64,000 nt of DNA from Citromicrobium sp. JLT1363 (GCF_000186705.1 NZ_AEUE01000009.1:1-64000), one strand, 5' to 3'. Counted from the first letter of the stretch, positions 7,737-17,038 are shown. Notes: generated from the letters alone by a model not told the origin. Made by a program: numbers and translations.

Positions 7737-9199
7737 GCCGAAAGCCCTCCCATGCGAATATACTTCATTTCGAGATAATCCTCGATCCCGTGGCGCGAGC
7801 CTTCGCGGCCCATGCCCGATTGCTTGATCCCGCCGAACGGCGCGGCGACTGATGAGATGATGCCTTCGTTCAGACCCACCATTCCGTATTCGAGCGCGTC
7901 GCTCATCCGCCACGCGCGGCCGAGATCGCGGGTGTAGCAATAGGCGGCGAGCCCGTAGGGCGTGTCATTGGCCGCCGCGACAACCTCTTCCTCGGTATCG
8001 AAGGCGATGATCGGTGCTACGGGCCCGAAAATCTCCTCCCGCACGATGCTCGCATCGCGGGCAACGTCGGCGACCACGGTTGGCTCGAAGAACAGGCCTT
8101 CCGTGCTCGCCCCGCCGGTCGCGATGCGCGCCCCGCCCTCGACGGCTTCTGCGAGCAGGCGCGACACCTTGTCCAACGCGGCCTGATTGATGAGTGGCCC
8201 GACTTCGGTTCCATCCTGCGCCCCGTCGCCCACCTTGAGCGCGCGGACCCGTTCGACCAGCTTCGCGCAAAAGGCGTCGTGGATCTCGCGCTGAACGTAG
8301 AAACGATTGGCGCACACGCAGGTCTGGCCCGCGTTGCGGTATTTCGAGGCCATCGCCCCGTCCACCGCTGCATCCAGATCGGCATCGGCGAACACGATGA
8401 AGGGCGCATTGCCGCCCAGTTCCATCGAGGTCCGCTTCACCGTGCCCGCACATTGCGCCAGCAGTTTGCGGCCCACTCCGGTCGATCCGGTGAAGGAGAG
8501 TTTGCGGACCACCTCGCTCTCGGTCAGCGCGCGGCCCACGTCCGCCGCGTCGCTGGTGGGGACCACATTGAACACCCCTGCGGGCACGCCTGCCTCGATC
8601 GCCAGCTGCGCGGCGGCGAGCGCGGATAGCGGTGTATCTTCTGCCGGTTTCGCAACCATCGTGCACCCCGCCGCCAGCGCAGGCGCAACCTTGCGCATCA
8701 GCATGGCACTGGGGAAATTCCACGGCGTGATCGCCGCGCATACGCCCACAGGCTCGCGCGTCACGAAGGCCTTTGCGCCGCCGACGGGCGCGGGAATGAT
8801 CTCGCCATAGACCCGCTCTGCCTCCTCGGCGAACCACTTGATGTAGCCCGCGCCGTAGCGCACTTCGCCCAACGCTTCGCCCAGCGGTTTGCCCATCTCC
8901 GCAGTGATGAGACGTGCCAGCGTGTCTTCCTCGGCGATCATCAGGTCGTACCAGCGGCGCAGGATCGTACCCCGCTCTGCTGCGGTGCGGGCACGCCATT
9001 CGGGCAGGGCGCGCTGCGCCGCGTCGATCGCTGAGAGTGCATCATCACAGGAGCAATCGGCCACCGTCGCGATGACGCCTCCATTGGCGGGGTTGCGCAC
9101 CGTGAAGGTCTTTTCGCCCGCCGCAGCGCGCGGCTCGCCATCGACGAGAGCCTGCCAGATCTGCTGGTCGGCGTTGGAAAATCGCGGCATATGGTTCAT
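7733..9199 (-). CDS. gabD: succinate-semialdehyde dehydrogenase (NAD(P)+)
   Basis: This 488-residue aldehyde dehydrogenase oxidises the semialdehyde made by GabT to the dicarboxylate. Visible motifs are TPWNFPSAMLMRK, the NAD-binding FTGSTGVGRKL, the general base Glu in MELGGNAPF, and the nucleophile Cys in NAGQTCVCANRFYV; the paired cysteines are typical of GabD. I start at ATG 9199 because GGGAG lies about 6 nt upstream; ATG 9190 is the alternative. A 79-bp gap to the MFS gene holds a direct-repeat element (9247-9278), so gabDT probably has its own promoter as well as any read-through. Confidence 0.92.
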   Translation of the reverse strand: MNHMPRFSNADQQIWQALVDGEPRAAAGEKTFTVRNPANGGVIATVADCSCDDALSAIDAAQRALPEWRARTAAERGTILRRWYDLMIAEEDTLARLITAEMGKPLGEALGEVRYGAGYIKWFAEEAERVYGEIIPAPVGGAKAFVTREPVGVCAAITPWNFPSAMLMRKVAPALAAGCTMVAKPAEDTPLSALAAAQLAIEAGVPAGVFNVVPTSDAADVGRALTESEVVRKLSFTGSTGVGRKLLAQCAGTVKRTSMELGGNAPFIVFADADLDAAVDGAMASKYRNAGQTCVCANRFYVQREIHDAFCAKLVERVRALKVGDGAQDGTEVGPLINQAALDKVSRLLAEAVEGGARIATGGASTEGLFFEPTVVADVARDASIVREEIFGPVAPIIAFDTEEEVVAAANDTPYGLAAYCYTRDLGRAWRMSDALEYGMVGLNEGIISSVAAPFGGIKQSGMGREGSRHGIEDYLEMKYIRMGGLSA

Positions 9200-9246
9200 T
9201 CTTCGCTCCCTCTCCGCTCGACATCCCACTCGGAAGACGCTGGCGA

Positions 9247-9278
9247 TAGGTCCAGAATTTCTTGAAATCTGGAGCCAG
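9247..9278 (-). promoter_or_regulatory. direct-repeat element upstream of gabD (probable MocR/GabR-type operator)
   Basis: Read on the minus strand, CTGGCTCCA (9278-9270), 14 nt, then CTGGACCTA (9255-9247). The two CTGG cores are 23 nt apart, and the element ends 47 nt before the gabD ATG. A matching element (CTGGCCCCA-N14-CTGGCTCTA) lies 48 nt before the carbon-nitrogen hydrolase ATG at 17039-17070. GabR-type regulators are known to bind direct repeats overlapping the promoter. An imperfect inverted repeat (TCCAGA...TCTGGA, 9251-9273) overlaps it. Confidence 0.55.
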
Positions 9279-10448
9279 TTATCCGCTCTTGCTCCGGTCG
9301 AGCGACCGGGCCGGAAACAGCATGACGACTGCGCTGAGAACGAAGGTGGCGATGGCGACGTTGATGAGCAGCCCGTAGTCTCCTCCACTGCCGAGCAGCT
9401 GCCCGGCAACGAGGGGGCCGGAAGCAAGCCCGATCTTCGAGACGAAGCCCGCCGCCGCCGCCGTCCGTCCGGCCCCGTCGAACTGCGATGCCATGCCCAG
9501 CAGGTAGGCCATCACCATGCCCCAGGTTATGCCCGTGCCGCAGTTGGCGATCAGGTATGCCGCAGGATGCGCGCTCCAGTGGAAGATGGCGGTGCCCGCG
9601 AGCGTCAGCAGCATGACCAGCGCCAGCGGCAGGAAACGCCCGAACTTCGTCCCGATCACGATCACGCAGAGCGGCCCCAGCAGGGCGACCCAGGTCGCCA
9701 GCCCCAGCGCATAGCTCGTGTAGGTCCGGTCCAGATCATAGGCGAGGCCGAGCCGGAAGATATAGGCGAGCAGCCCCATGTTCCCGGCCTGGAACAGGAA
9801 GATCGCCAGCAGGGTCAGGACAAGCGGCCCCCACTCGATCTTGCCGGTGCCCAGCGTGGTGGCCGGCTTGGGCGGGAAAGCGGGCAGGAACACCAACATC
9901 ACGAGGCTGGCGAAGCTGAACAGCGCGAGCGCAATGAACAGCGCCTGCGTGCCATAGATCGGCACCAGCTGCGGCAAGGTCATCACGCCGAGCCCGCCGA
10001 GGCCGAACTGGACGAACAGCAGGATGCCGAAGGTGCGGTCGGCCTGCGCGGTGCGGGCGATCACGCCGAAGGCGGTCCCCACCAGCATGCCGCCCACCAG
10101 GCCATGCAAGGCGCGTACGGCGAGCAACACCTCGGGACTTTCGATCGGCATGGAGACCAGATCGAGCGCGATCAGCAGTACCAGCAGGGTATAGGCCGCA
10201 GGTCGCCACGGGACGACCTTGATGAGCACCACCGCGATCAGCGCACCCACCGATGCGCCGTAGATATTGGCAGAGCCGATCAGGCCCGCCTCGCTCTCCG
10301 ACAGGCCGAGGCCGGTAATCAGTCCATCGACGATGGCCGCCATGATGTTGACGTAGAACAGCCCCGCCGTCGCCAGGAAGCTGAGCATGATGCCCGCGAG
10401 CATGCCCGCCGGATCGACCTTCATTCTGGTCAGTGTTGCGGCGCTCAT
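9279..10448 (-). CDS. MFS transporter
   Basis: This 389-residue integral membrane protein has about 12 hydrophobic segments in two halves, separated by a short hydrophilic loop (PPKPATTLGTGKIEWG) around residue 200. It belongs to the major facilitator superfamily; charged loop residues such as IARTAQADRTFG lie in the N-terminal half. The direction and substrate cannot be told from sequence. Its ATG at 10448 overlaps the serine-hydrolase stop by 4 nt (ATGA), so it is made together with that exported enzyme. I infer that it carries the product released in the periplasm across the inner membrane. There is no Tat/Sec signal, and the length is normal for the family. Confidence 0.82.
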   Translation of the reverse strand: MSAATLTRMKVDPAGMLAGIMLSFLATAGLFYVNIMAAIVDGLITGLGLSESEAGLIGSANIYGASVGALIAVVLIKVVPWRPAAYTLLVLLIALDLVSMPIESPEVLLAVRALHGLVGGMLVGTAFGVIARTAQADRTFGILLFVQFGLGGLGVMTLPQLVPIYGTQALFIALALFSFASLVMLVFLPAFPPKPATTLGTGKIEWGPLVLTLLAIFLFQAGNMGLLAYIFRLGLAYDLDRTYTSYALGLATWVALLGPLCVIVIGTKFGRFLPLALVMLLTLAGTAIFHWSAHPAAYLIANCGTGITWGMVMAYLLGMASQFDGAGRTAAAAGFVSKIGLASGPLVAGQLLGSGGDYGLLINVAIATFVLSAVVMLFPARSLDRSKSG

Positions 10449-12100
10449 TCGGTTTCCCCACACAGCGGATGATATTCGTGAATGGCCTTGGCCGACGCAC
10501 CCCAGCGGTAAGTTCCGCCATCGCTGACATGCCAGTAGAGCCTCTCGCCCGGCAGCAGCGCGGCGGTGAGCCCGCCGAAGCCTGACATCAGCGGTATCCA
10601 CCGGTCGGCATCGCATCCGAGATAGGGGCCGGCATTCCACGCCCAGAACCCGTTGCGATAGCGCTGGTCGTCGCTCGCCGCGCGCAGGCCATGGGGCGCA
10701 TCGCCCTGTTGCAGAGCCTCGGCCAGCATGTCGGGATCGAGCAACGCCTCGCCGTCGATCGTGCCGCCGCGCTGGAGGAAGGCGGCGATGCGGGCGAGAT
10801 CGGCGCGGGTCAGGTACAAGCCCCAGCCAGAGAACGGGATCGCGCTTTCGTCATAGGTCCGTCGCGGGGCGTCCATCAGCGCGGAGAGGCCGAGCTTTTG
10901 CCAGATCGGCGCGAGCAGATCGGTGTGCAGGTCGGCGCTCGCCTCCTGCCGCTCGGTGCGCAGGATGGCGGTCATCGCGGTGCCTGCAATGTAGGTGTCG
11001 CCGGTGCGGTAGACGAAGCGCTTGCCCGGATCGGTGCGGCGGCCGAAGGCCTTGCAGGCGATCAGGATCTTGCCCGGATGATCCTCGACCAGGAAGAACT
11101 TCTGCATTGTCGCAGAGCCCTCGTCGACCTCGTACTCGCGGCTGTTGTAGTGGCCCGACGCCATGTTGAGGACGTGCGACACGGTCACGTCTCCCCAGCC
11201 GTCCTCATCGCAGCCACCCACGTAAGGGGCGATTCTGCGCTGCATCGCGCCGGGATAGAGATGTTCGAGCCGCATTGCGGCAACACCGGCGAAGATCGAC
11301 TTGGCCCAGCTGTAGGATGGCAGCACCAGCTCGGCGCAGAAGGGATAGGGGCCTGCCCGGGTCGGGCAGTCGGATACATAGTGCGTGCCTTCCAGCACGG
11401 TGCCGTAGGCGGTCAGCGCCCCTGCCGGAACCTGATCCTCCGCTGCCAGGCGATCGGCAAAGGGCAGCGTGCTGACCGGCTTTTCGGGCAGGCGGGCAGC
11501 ACGTTCGCGCTTGTCCGCAGCAATGACGGCCGGCGCGTTGGGAACCGGGCGGGCGGTGAAACGCACGGGCAGGCCGGCGCGCATGTCGAATTGCAGATAG
11601 GCGCAGGTTTCGCTGGCGATCTGGAAGTCTGCGGGCTGTCCGGGGTCGGACAGGTTGATCTTGAGCAGCCCGTTGTGAACGCAGTTCGCGTTCCGCTCCG
11701 CCAGCGCAACCGGCAGCGAAAGCCAGGTGACGCCGTCTTCATCGCTCCACGCTTCACCGGGCTGGACGATCCATTCCCAGTGGGGATGCGTGCCGCGGAT
11801 CGGGCCGCGCTGCACCGGCAGGATGCGGCTGCCATCCTGCACCAGATCGACCCGCAGCGCCGGAATCGTCTCCAGCTCCTGCGCCTTGCGATCGATCCTG
11901 AAGCTGTTGGCATGCAGGTCGAACAGGGCTGCCCCGCCTTCCCCGATCTCCAGAGAGCCTTCGATTTTCTCGGCCGGTTCGCTCGGCACCTCGGGAGGAG
12001 CGAAATGGGAGGTCGGCAGCAATGCCTCGCCAGACGCCATTGCGGCTCCGGGGAGCGAAAAGATCAACCCGCTCAAGATGATTTTGACCTTCGAAATCAT
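10445..12100 (-). CDS. exported beta-lactamase-fold serine hydrolase (class C / 6-aminohexanoate-dimer-hydrolase type)
   Basis: This encodes 551 residues with a signal peptide (MISKVKIILSGLIFSLPGAA-MAS). The catalytic SxxK is SWAK (Ser264, Lys267) in LPSYSWAKSIF. It is followed by the VSHVLNMASGHYN region, by FVYRTGDTYIAG, which holds the Tyr/Asp segment of the family, and by a C-terminal MSGFGGL motif in place of the KTG box. This is the PF00144 fold shared by class C beta-lactamases, carboxylesterases and NylB. About 240 residues before SxxK are extra compared with NylB and hold a beta-rich region with cysteines (CVHNGLLKINLSD; CAYLQF). It overlaps the sulfotransferase gene upstream and the MFS gene downstream by 4 nt each. 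I infer amide or ester cleavage in the periplasm; a true beta-lactamase role is less likely in this setting. Confidence 0.8.
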   Translation of the reverse strand: MISKVKIILSGLIFSLPGAAMASGEALLPTSHFAPPEVPSEPAEKIEGSLEIGEGGAALFDLHANSFRIDRKAQELETIPALRVDLVQDGSRILPVQRGPIRGTHPHWEWIVQPGEAWSDEDGVTWLSLPVALAERNANCVHNGLLKINLSDPGQPADFQIASETCAYLQFDMRAGLPVRFTARPVPNAPAVIAADKRERAARLPEKPVSTLPFADRLAAEDQVPAGALTAYGTVLEGTHYVSDCPTRAGPYPFCAELVLPSYSWAKSIFAGVAAMRLEHLYPGAMQRRIAPYVGGCDEDGWGDVTVSHVLNMASGHYNSREYEVDEGSATMQKFFLVEDHPGKILIACKAFGRRTDPGKRFVYRTGDTYIAGTAMTAILRTERQEASADLHTDLLAPIWQKLGLSALMDAPRRTYDESAIPFSGWGLYLTRADLARIAAFLQRGGTIDGEALLDPDMLAEALQQGDAPHGLRAASDDQRYRNGFWAWNAGPYLGCDADRWIPLMSGFGGLTAALLPGERLYWHVSDGGTYRWGASAKAIHEYHPLCGETE

Positions 12101-13668
12101 TGGATCACCCCTGCCCGCGACAGCTTGTCGAACAGTCCCTTGAAATGCGCTTCATGGCGCCGCCAGGCACCGACCGACCGGTTGTGAATGGGCTGGCGCA
12201 CCTGCGCCGCGCTGGCCGTTGCGCTGGGGGAACGGGCCTCGTGGAAGGCGAGCACACGCTCGTCCCATTCGAGCCCCGCAGCCTCGACCAGCCGCCTGCT
12301 CTCCCCCTCCTGATCCTGCACGAGATCTTCGTAGCGGACATGGTGGATGCGATCGCCCAGCAGTTCGTGCCAATGGGCCATCAACCGGTGCTTCGCGATC
12401 AGATATTCGCCGATATCGTCAAGCGAGTAGGCGAAGGGATATCCCATGCGAAACAGCGTCTTGTAGACGGCAAAGGCAATATCCATCGGATCGCGCTCGA
12501 CACTGACGATGGTCGCCTTGGGCAGGGCACGGGCGATAAGGCCGAGGTAAAGGAAGTTCAGCGGAGTCTTGTCGACGGTGCGCGGGGCGTCGGGCACGCG
12601 CCAGTGCATCCGCTGCGCATAATTGGCGCCGATCGCCTGCGCGGGGCCGCCATGCGATTTCTCGATCAGCTCCTGCTTCGAGCCGACGGGACCGGTCTGC
12701 TCCATGATCGCAAGCGCTAGGTCGTTGACCTCACCGACGCTGGCAACGTCGGGGTGGCTGGCGAAGATGCGGTCGACCAGCGTCGTGCCCGAGCGCGGCA
12801 TGCCGACCACGAAGATCGGCGCAGCATCCTTATGGCCCGCCCCACCCTCGCCGCTCCCGGCCGAGCACGCGGCAATCTGGCGCATCGTTTCGGCGTCAGC
12901 CTGCACGCGGTACTGCATGGCTTGCCTGCGCAGGGTGTTCCCGCGCTCCAAGGCCTGCCAGCTCTCCGGATGGCGGCCCAGATCCTCCAGCTCCTTGGCG
13001 CAGGCGAAATGCGCCGCGAACGCATCGCGGCGGCCCTGCATGCGTGGCAAAACGCGCCCGAGATCGCCCAGATTGTTCTGCTCGGGCGTTTGTGTCCGCA
13101 GGGTGGAGAGATTGTAGCGCGCGTCGCCGTCGAGCGGCTCCGCCTTCAGCACTGCCCGGAGGTTTTCCTCGGCCTGCCGGAAGTCACCCAGGGCAACCTG
13201 CGCGGCGGCGAGATTGAAGCGGTATCGCGGATGGGCGGGCCGAGCCTCGCAGGCGCGCAGCAGGAGGCTGGCCGCGAGCTCGTAGTCGGCGATCTGCGTG
13301 GCCGTCTGCGCGAGTGCGTCGAGCCGCTCGGCTGCGGTGTCTGTGCCCTCGGACAATTCGACGACGCGTTGCCGGGCGGTCGGGATGTCTCCCAGCAGCA
13401 CCAGCGCTTCGAGTTCGAGAGCCTGCGCACGGGCGTCCTCCGGCGAGGCCTTGCGCGCCATCACGGCGCTGCGCACCATCGCCGCGAAGTTGCTCTGTCG
13501 CTGGTAGGCGCGGGCCAGCACGGTCCACGCGGTCGTATCACCCTGCGCCTCGCCCAAGGCCGCTTCCAGTATCGCGGAAGCTTTTGCCGGAGCCCCCTGC
13601 TCGAGCAGGGTCACGGCTTCGCGCGTTGCCGCGGCCAGCCGATCATCCTGCTCGAGCGAGGTCTCCAT
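12097..13668 (-). CDS. TPR-repeat sulfotransferase family protein
   Basis: This encodes 523 residues. Residues 1-190 are helical repeats of tetratricopeptide type (for example HPRYRFNLAAAQVALGDF, then AEENLRAVLKAEP). Residues 285-523 are a sulfotransferase domain with the PAPS 5'-phosphate loop PRSGTT (291-296) and a 3'-phosphate segment around VSVERDPMDIAFAVYK. Proteins of this build are frequent beside TonB receptors in sphingomonads and caulobacters, where their acceptor is generally unknown. There is no signal peptide, so it is cytosolic or membrane-associated. It sits between the TonB receptor (15-nt gap) and the serine hydrolase (4-nt overlap), which places it in the same transcript. 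Confidence 0.85.
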   Translation of the reverse strand: METSLEQDDRLAAATREAVTLLEQGAPAKASAILEAALGEAQGDTTAWTVLARAYQRQSNFAAMVRSAVMARKASPEDARAQALELEALVLLGDIPTARQRVVELSEGTDTAAERLDALAQTATQIADYELAASLLLRACEARPAHPRYRFNLAAAQVALGDFRQAEENLRAVLKAEPLDGDARYNLSTLRTQTPEQNNLGDLGRVLPRMQGRRDAFAAHFACAKELEDLGRHPESWQALERGNTLRRQAMQYRVQADAETMRQIAACSAGSGEGGAGHKDAAPIFVVGMPRSGTTLVDRIFASHPDVASVGEVNDLALAIMEQTGPVGSKQELIEKSHGGPAQAIGANYAQRMHWRVPDAPRTVDKTPLNFLYLGLIARALPKATIVSVERDPMDIAFAVYKTLFRMGYPFAYSLDDIGEYLIAKHRLMAHWHELLGDRIHHVRYEDLVQDQEGESRRLVEAAGLEWDERVLAFHEARSPSATASAAQVRQPIHNRSVGAWRRHEAHFKGLFDKLSRAGVIQ

Positions 13669-13683
13669 GCGTTCAGCCGACCG

Positions 13684-16065
13684 CTAGAACGACACGGTTG
13701 CAGTCAGGCCCACGGTGCGTGGAAGCGAGATGAACTCCTTGCTCCCGTTGCCGAAGTACCCGAGTGTCGGTGCGGTGCCCATGTAGGCCTCCGTAAAGAC
13801 GCCGCTCACACCTTCCTCGTTGAAGATGTTCTTGACCCAGGCGGCGATGGTGAGCGGCCCGTTGGATACGCTCGCCGTGGCATTGAACAGCGCGAAGCCT
13901 TCAAGCGGCACGTTGAACGTCTGGCTGGTGCCGATCGCATTGCGCGTTTCGGACTGGTAGTTGCCATCGGTGCGCAGGAACAGCGACCAGTTGTCGCTGA
14001 TCGGCGTATCGTAGCTGAAGGCCCAGTTGATCATGTGCTCGGGCGTGCCCGGCAGACGGTCGCCATCCTGGCCCAGCACCGCCCCATTGGGTGCCAGCAC
14101 GTCGCCGGTCAGCTCGGCATTCACGTAGGCATAGCCCAGCTGGTAGCGCAGACTGTCCGAAAGATAGCCATCGACCGCCAGCTCCAGCCCGTAGGTACGC
14201 GCGGATTCCCCGTTGCGCACCGCGAAGAAGCCCCAGTTGGTGGTCGCCGTGTTGAGCTGCGGATCGCTCCAGTCGACATAGAACACGCTTGCGTCGTAGG
14301 TCACATCGCCCGCGCGGCCCTTAACCCCCGCTTCGTAGTTCACCACGCTGTCTGCGGTATAGATCTGCCACGCGGGATCTTCGGCAAAGGTGCCCGTCAG
14401 CGGGACCGCGTTCGAGCCGCCCCGGCGATAGCCTTCCGATACGGTCACATAGGCCAGCTGGTCGGGAGCGAACTTCCACGAGAGGTTGCCCTTGAACAGC
14501 ACATCGTCCTCGCCGACTTCGAAATTCGCGGTCGTCGGGTTGGCGACCGATGCATAGAGCGGAAGATCGATGAAGGTGTCGTTGTTCGACTGGTTGTCGA
14601 AATAGCGCGCACCCACGGTCAGGTCGAACGTCTCGGTCGCGTGCCAGGTCACTTCGCCGAAGACCGAGACTTCCTCGAAATCCTCGTCGCGGCGGTAGGC
14701 GAAATCCTGATCGCCCGTCACGGCGGCAGCCGCGCCGGGGAATGCCGCATCCCACCAGCGCTTGAATCCGCGCAGATAGCTGCTCTGCGTGGAGAGGATG
14801 CTCTGGTCGCGGTAGAAGCCACCGATCACGTAATCGATCGTTTCGTTCCCGTTGGAAACGAGGCGGAGCTCCTGGACGAATGCCGAATCCTCGTAGGTTC
14901 GCACGGCCGACGCGGCAGGACGCGGGTAGTTGTAGTAGAAGCCGAGGAAGCCGGCCTGCGCATAGAACCCGGTGTTCTCGCTCGTGCTGCTGCCCTGCGT
15001 ATCGTAATACGACGTCGAAGAGGTCAGCGTGGCGAAGCCCATGTCGATATTGGCTTCAAGCGCGATGAGATCGACTTCGCGATCGGAGGGTTCGAGCTGG
15101 ATCGAACCGATCTCGTTGTCGTCGTACGCGTTGCCGAAACCGTCCACACCAACGGTCTGCGCGCGGCGGCCGCCGATATCGTCTTTCTGGTGCGCGTAGA
15201 GCAGTTTCGCGTCGAAGGTCGCGCTCGGTTCGAACAGCATGGTCGCGCGGACCATCCATTGTTCTGCGGTATCCGCATCCTCGACCTCGCGGTAGGAAGC
15301 TGCCGGGTCGAGCACGCCGTTGGGTGCTGCCGGAAGGCCCTGAGCATCGAGTTCGTACACGTTCACGTAATCGGTGATGCCGGGATAATCGGCGTAGGAG
15401 CCGACCACCCGGACAGCCAGCGTATCGCCCAGCGGCACGTTGAGCACCCCGTCGACCGAATAGCCGATACTATCCGACGCATCGACATGCGAAAGCGATG
15501 CGCTGGCATAGCCGCCGAATTCGCCGAGTACCGGATCGCGGGTGATGAAGCGCACCGTACCGCCCAGCGAACCGGAGCCGTACAGGGTGCCCTGCGGCCC
15601 GCGCAGCACCTCGACCCGTTCGATATCGCGCAGCATGAAGTTGGCGAATACCGGGGTCTCGTTGACGTAGGTGGAAACGGTCGCAACCGAAGAGGTTGCG
15701 TAGTCGCCCAGCGCATTGCTGTCGACGTTGAGGCCGCGAATGCGGATCTGGTTCACCGTGCCCGCATTCCGGAAGCCGCGATCGACCACGGCCACGCCCG
15801 GGATCGAGCGCAGCAGCTCGTTGGTGTCGAACGTCTGCGCCGCCTCGATATCGTCTCCGCTGACCGAGGTGATGTTGTAGGGCACGTCGATCACGCGTTC
15901 CTGCCGGCGGGTCGCCGTAACCGTGATGATGGGCCGCTCGTTATCTTCCTGAGCGGTTTCGTCCGCCTCGGTTGCGTCCTGCGCGTGCAGCGGAGCGACC
16001 AGCGCGGTCGATGCGAGCAGCAGGCCGCCGAAGGTCATCATGCGCGTCTTTGTTCTGTGAATCAT
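13684..16065 (-). CDS. TonB-dependent outer-membrane receptor
   Basis: This encodes 793 residues. A signal peptide (MIHRTKTRMMTFGGLLLAST...LHAQ) precedes the TonB box-like ITVTATRRQERVIDVP. The plug domain has the usual IERVEVLRGPQGTLYGSGS, and the long beta-barrel ends in Phe (TATVSF), the outer-membrane insertion signal. The family imports siderophores, vitamins, oligosaccharides or oligopeptides using TonB energy; the substrate here is unknown. I start at 16065, where the signal peptide begins, because the longer frame would overlap the hydrolase gene. It begins 13 nt after the hydrolase stop and so belongs to its operon. The context suggests that it imports the amide compound the locus degrades. 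Confidence 0.92.
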   Translation of the reverse strand: MIHRTKTRMMTFGGLLLASTALVAPLHAQDATEADETAQEDNERPIITVTATRRQERVIDVPYNITSVSGDDIEAAQTFDTNELLRSIPGVAVVDRGFRNAGTVNQIRIRGLNVDSNALGDYATSSVATVSTYVNETPVFANFMLRDIERVEVLRGPQGTLYGSGSLGGTVRFITRDPVLGEFGGYASASLSHVDASDSIGYSVDGVLNVPLGDTLAVRVVGSYADYPGITDYVNVYELDAQGLPAAPNGVLDPAASYREVEDADTAEQWMVRATMLFEPSATFDAKLLYAHQKDDIGGRRAQTVGVDGFGNAYDDNEIGSIQLEPSDREVDLIALEANIDMGFATLTSSTSYYDTQGSSTSENTGFYAQAGFLGFYYNYPRPAASAVRTYEDSAFVQELRLVSNGNETIDYVIGGFYRDQSILSTQSSYLRGFKRWWDAAFPGAAAAVTGDQDFAYRRDEDFEEVSVFGEVTWHATETFDLTVGARYFDNQSNNDTFIDLPLYASVANPTTANFEVGEDDVLFKGNLSWKFAPDQLAYVTVSEGYRRGGSNAVPLTGTFAEDPAWQIYTADSVVNYEAGVKGRAGDVTYDASVFYVDWSDPQLNTATTNWGFFAVRNGESARTYGLELAVDGYLSDSLRYQLGYAYVNAELTGDVLAPNGAVLGQDGDRLPGTPEHMINWAFSYDTPISDNWSLFLRTDGNYQSETRNAIGTSQTFNVPLEGFALFNATASVSNGPLTIAAWVKNIFNEEGVSGVFTEAYMGTAPTLGYFGNGSKEFISLPRTVGLTATVSF

Positions 16066-16078
16066 GGTCGAGACCCCT

Positions 16079-16990
16079 TTATTGTTCTTGGTGGACTTTG
16101 AAGATTTTCGCTTCGGTTTCGGGCGCCCCCTCGGCACCCGCGTCACTTTGCGGAACGGCCAGCGGACCCAGATCCGACATCGCCTTCGCGCGTGCTTCGG
16201 CATTCTCGTGCAGGGGGTAGCGCAGCGGCGTGTCGCGGAAGCTCTTCATGACCTGGCCCAAGCCCTGCCAGCCTTCCTCGCGCGCATCGCGCACCTGCTT
16301 CAGATCGAGCCGAAGGGCCACGACGTCGCGCCCCTCGCCACTCTCGTAGATCGGCTCTCCGCCCGGCCCGAAATAGGCCGAACGCCCGTTGCCGAGCGCG
16401 CCTGCGCAATTCACATCGATGAAAAAGCACTGGTTGGTGGCGGCGTTGGCGCGGGCAATCGCCAGTTCCACGTCGCGGTCGACCGTGTTGGTCATCGTGG
16501 GAAGGACGATGACCTCCGCGCCCATCGCGGCGAGCGTGCGCATCGCTTCCGGGAACCACATGTCGTAACAGATCGCGAGACCCACGCGGCCGATGCCGGG
16601 AATTTCGAACACGCAGTAATCCTGCCCGCAGGCAACGTCCTTCTCGTAGGGAAGGAAGGGGAAGAACTTGTCGTGCCGGGCGATGATCTCGCCCTGCGGG
16701 TCGAACACCGGGGAGACGTTGAAGATGCGTCCTTCGCGTTCCTGGTAGAACGAGCCCGGGATCAGATAGGCGCCGGTTTCGCGCGCCAGCGCCGCCATGC
16801 GCCGCTCGAACGCTCCGCCTTCGGGCTCGGCATGCTTGGGAGACGCGCCATAGGCAGCCAGTTCGCCGAACACGACCAGATCGACCCACGGGAACCGGCG
16901 CGTCACCGCGCGCGTCTCGCGTTCGATCAGATCGACATTGTCGGTCGCTTCGGCGTCGACCTGGATTGCAGCAATACCTAGCTTCGCCAT
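16079..16990 (-). CDS. carbon-nitrogen hydrolase (nitrilase superfamily)
   Basis: This encodes 303 residues with the complete Glu-Lys-Cys triad: Glu43 in FGELAAYG, Lys108 in RHDKFFPF and Cys141 in LAICYDMWFPE. Members cleave amides, carbamoyl-amines or nitriles in the cytosol. The length and triad spacing are normal. A tail of about 35 residues rich in Ala, Glu and Pro follows the domain. I start at ATG 16990 because a strong GAGGGGG ribosome-binding site precedes it; the longer frame would enter the mocR coding region. It is the first gene of a five-gene unit (hydrolase, TonB receptor, sulfotransferase, serine hydrolase, MFS). A direct-repeat element 48 nt upstream is shared with gabD. The exact amide cannot be predicted; nothing indicates a nitrile substrate. 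Confidence 0.88.
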   Translation of the reverse strand: MAKLGIAAIQVDAEATDNVDLIERETRAVTRRFPWVDLVVFGELAAYGASPKHAEPEGGAFERRMAALARETGAYLIPGSFYQEREGRIFNVSPVFDPQGEIIARHDKFFPFLPYEKDVACGQDYCVFEIPGIGRVGLAICYDMWFPEAMRTLAAMGAEVIVLPTMTNTVDRDVELAIARANAATNQCFFIDVNCAGALGNGRSAYFGPGGEPIYESGEGRDVVALRLDLKQVRDAREEGWQGLGQVMKSFRDTPLRYPLHENAEARAKAMSDLGPLAVPQSDAGAEGAPETEAKIFKVHQEQ

Positions 16991-17038
16991 CAATTCCCCC
17001 TCTGAGGAGAGAGGTTCTCGCAGTTGCGGCAAAGTTAT

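Noticed and set aside
9251-9273. Rho-independent terminator after the MFS gene
   Set aside because: The TCCAGA/TCTGGA inverted repeat has a bulge and no T-run follows on the minus strand. The direct-repeat reading, matched upstream of the hydrolase gene, explains the sequence better.
10445-12100. Antibiotic-resistance beta-lactamase
   Set aside because: SxxK is present, but the C-terminal KTG box is not clear, the N-terminal region is far too long, and the gene is translationally coupled to a transporter in a catabolic operon.
12754-16101. Plus-strand open frame of 1115 codons across the sulfotransferase and TonB receptor genes
   Set aside because: It is antisense to two clearly recognisable proteins, is rich in Arg/His/Gly as expected from the complement of GC-rich codons, and shows no domain. 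Similar antisense frames over secA, addB and the exporter permease were dropped for the same reason.
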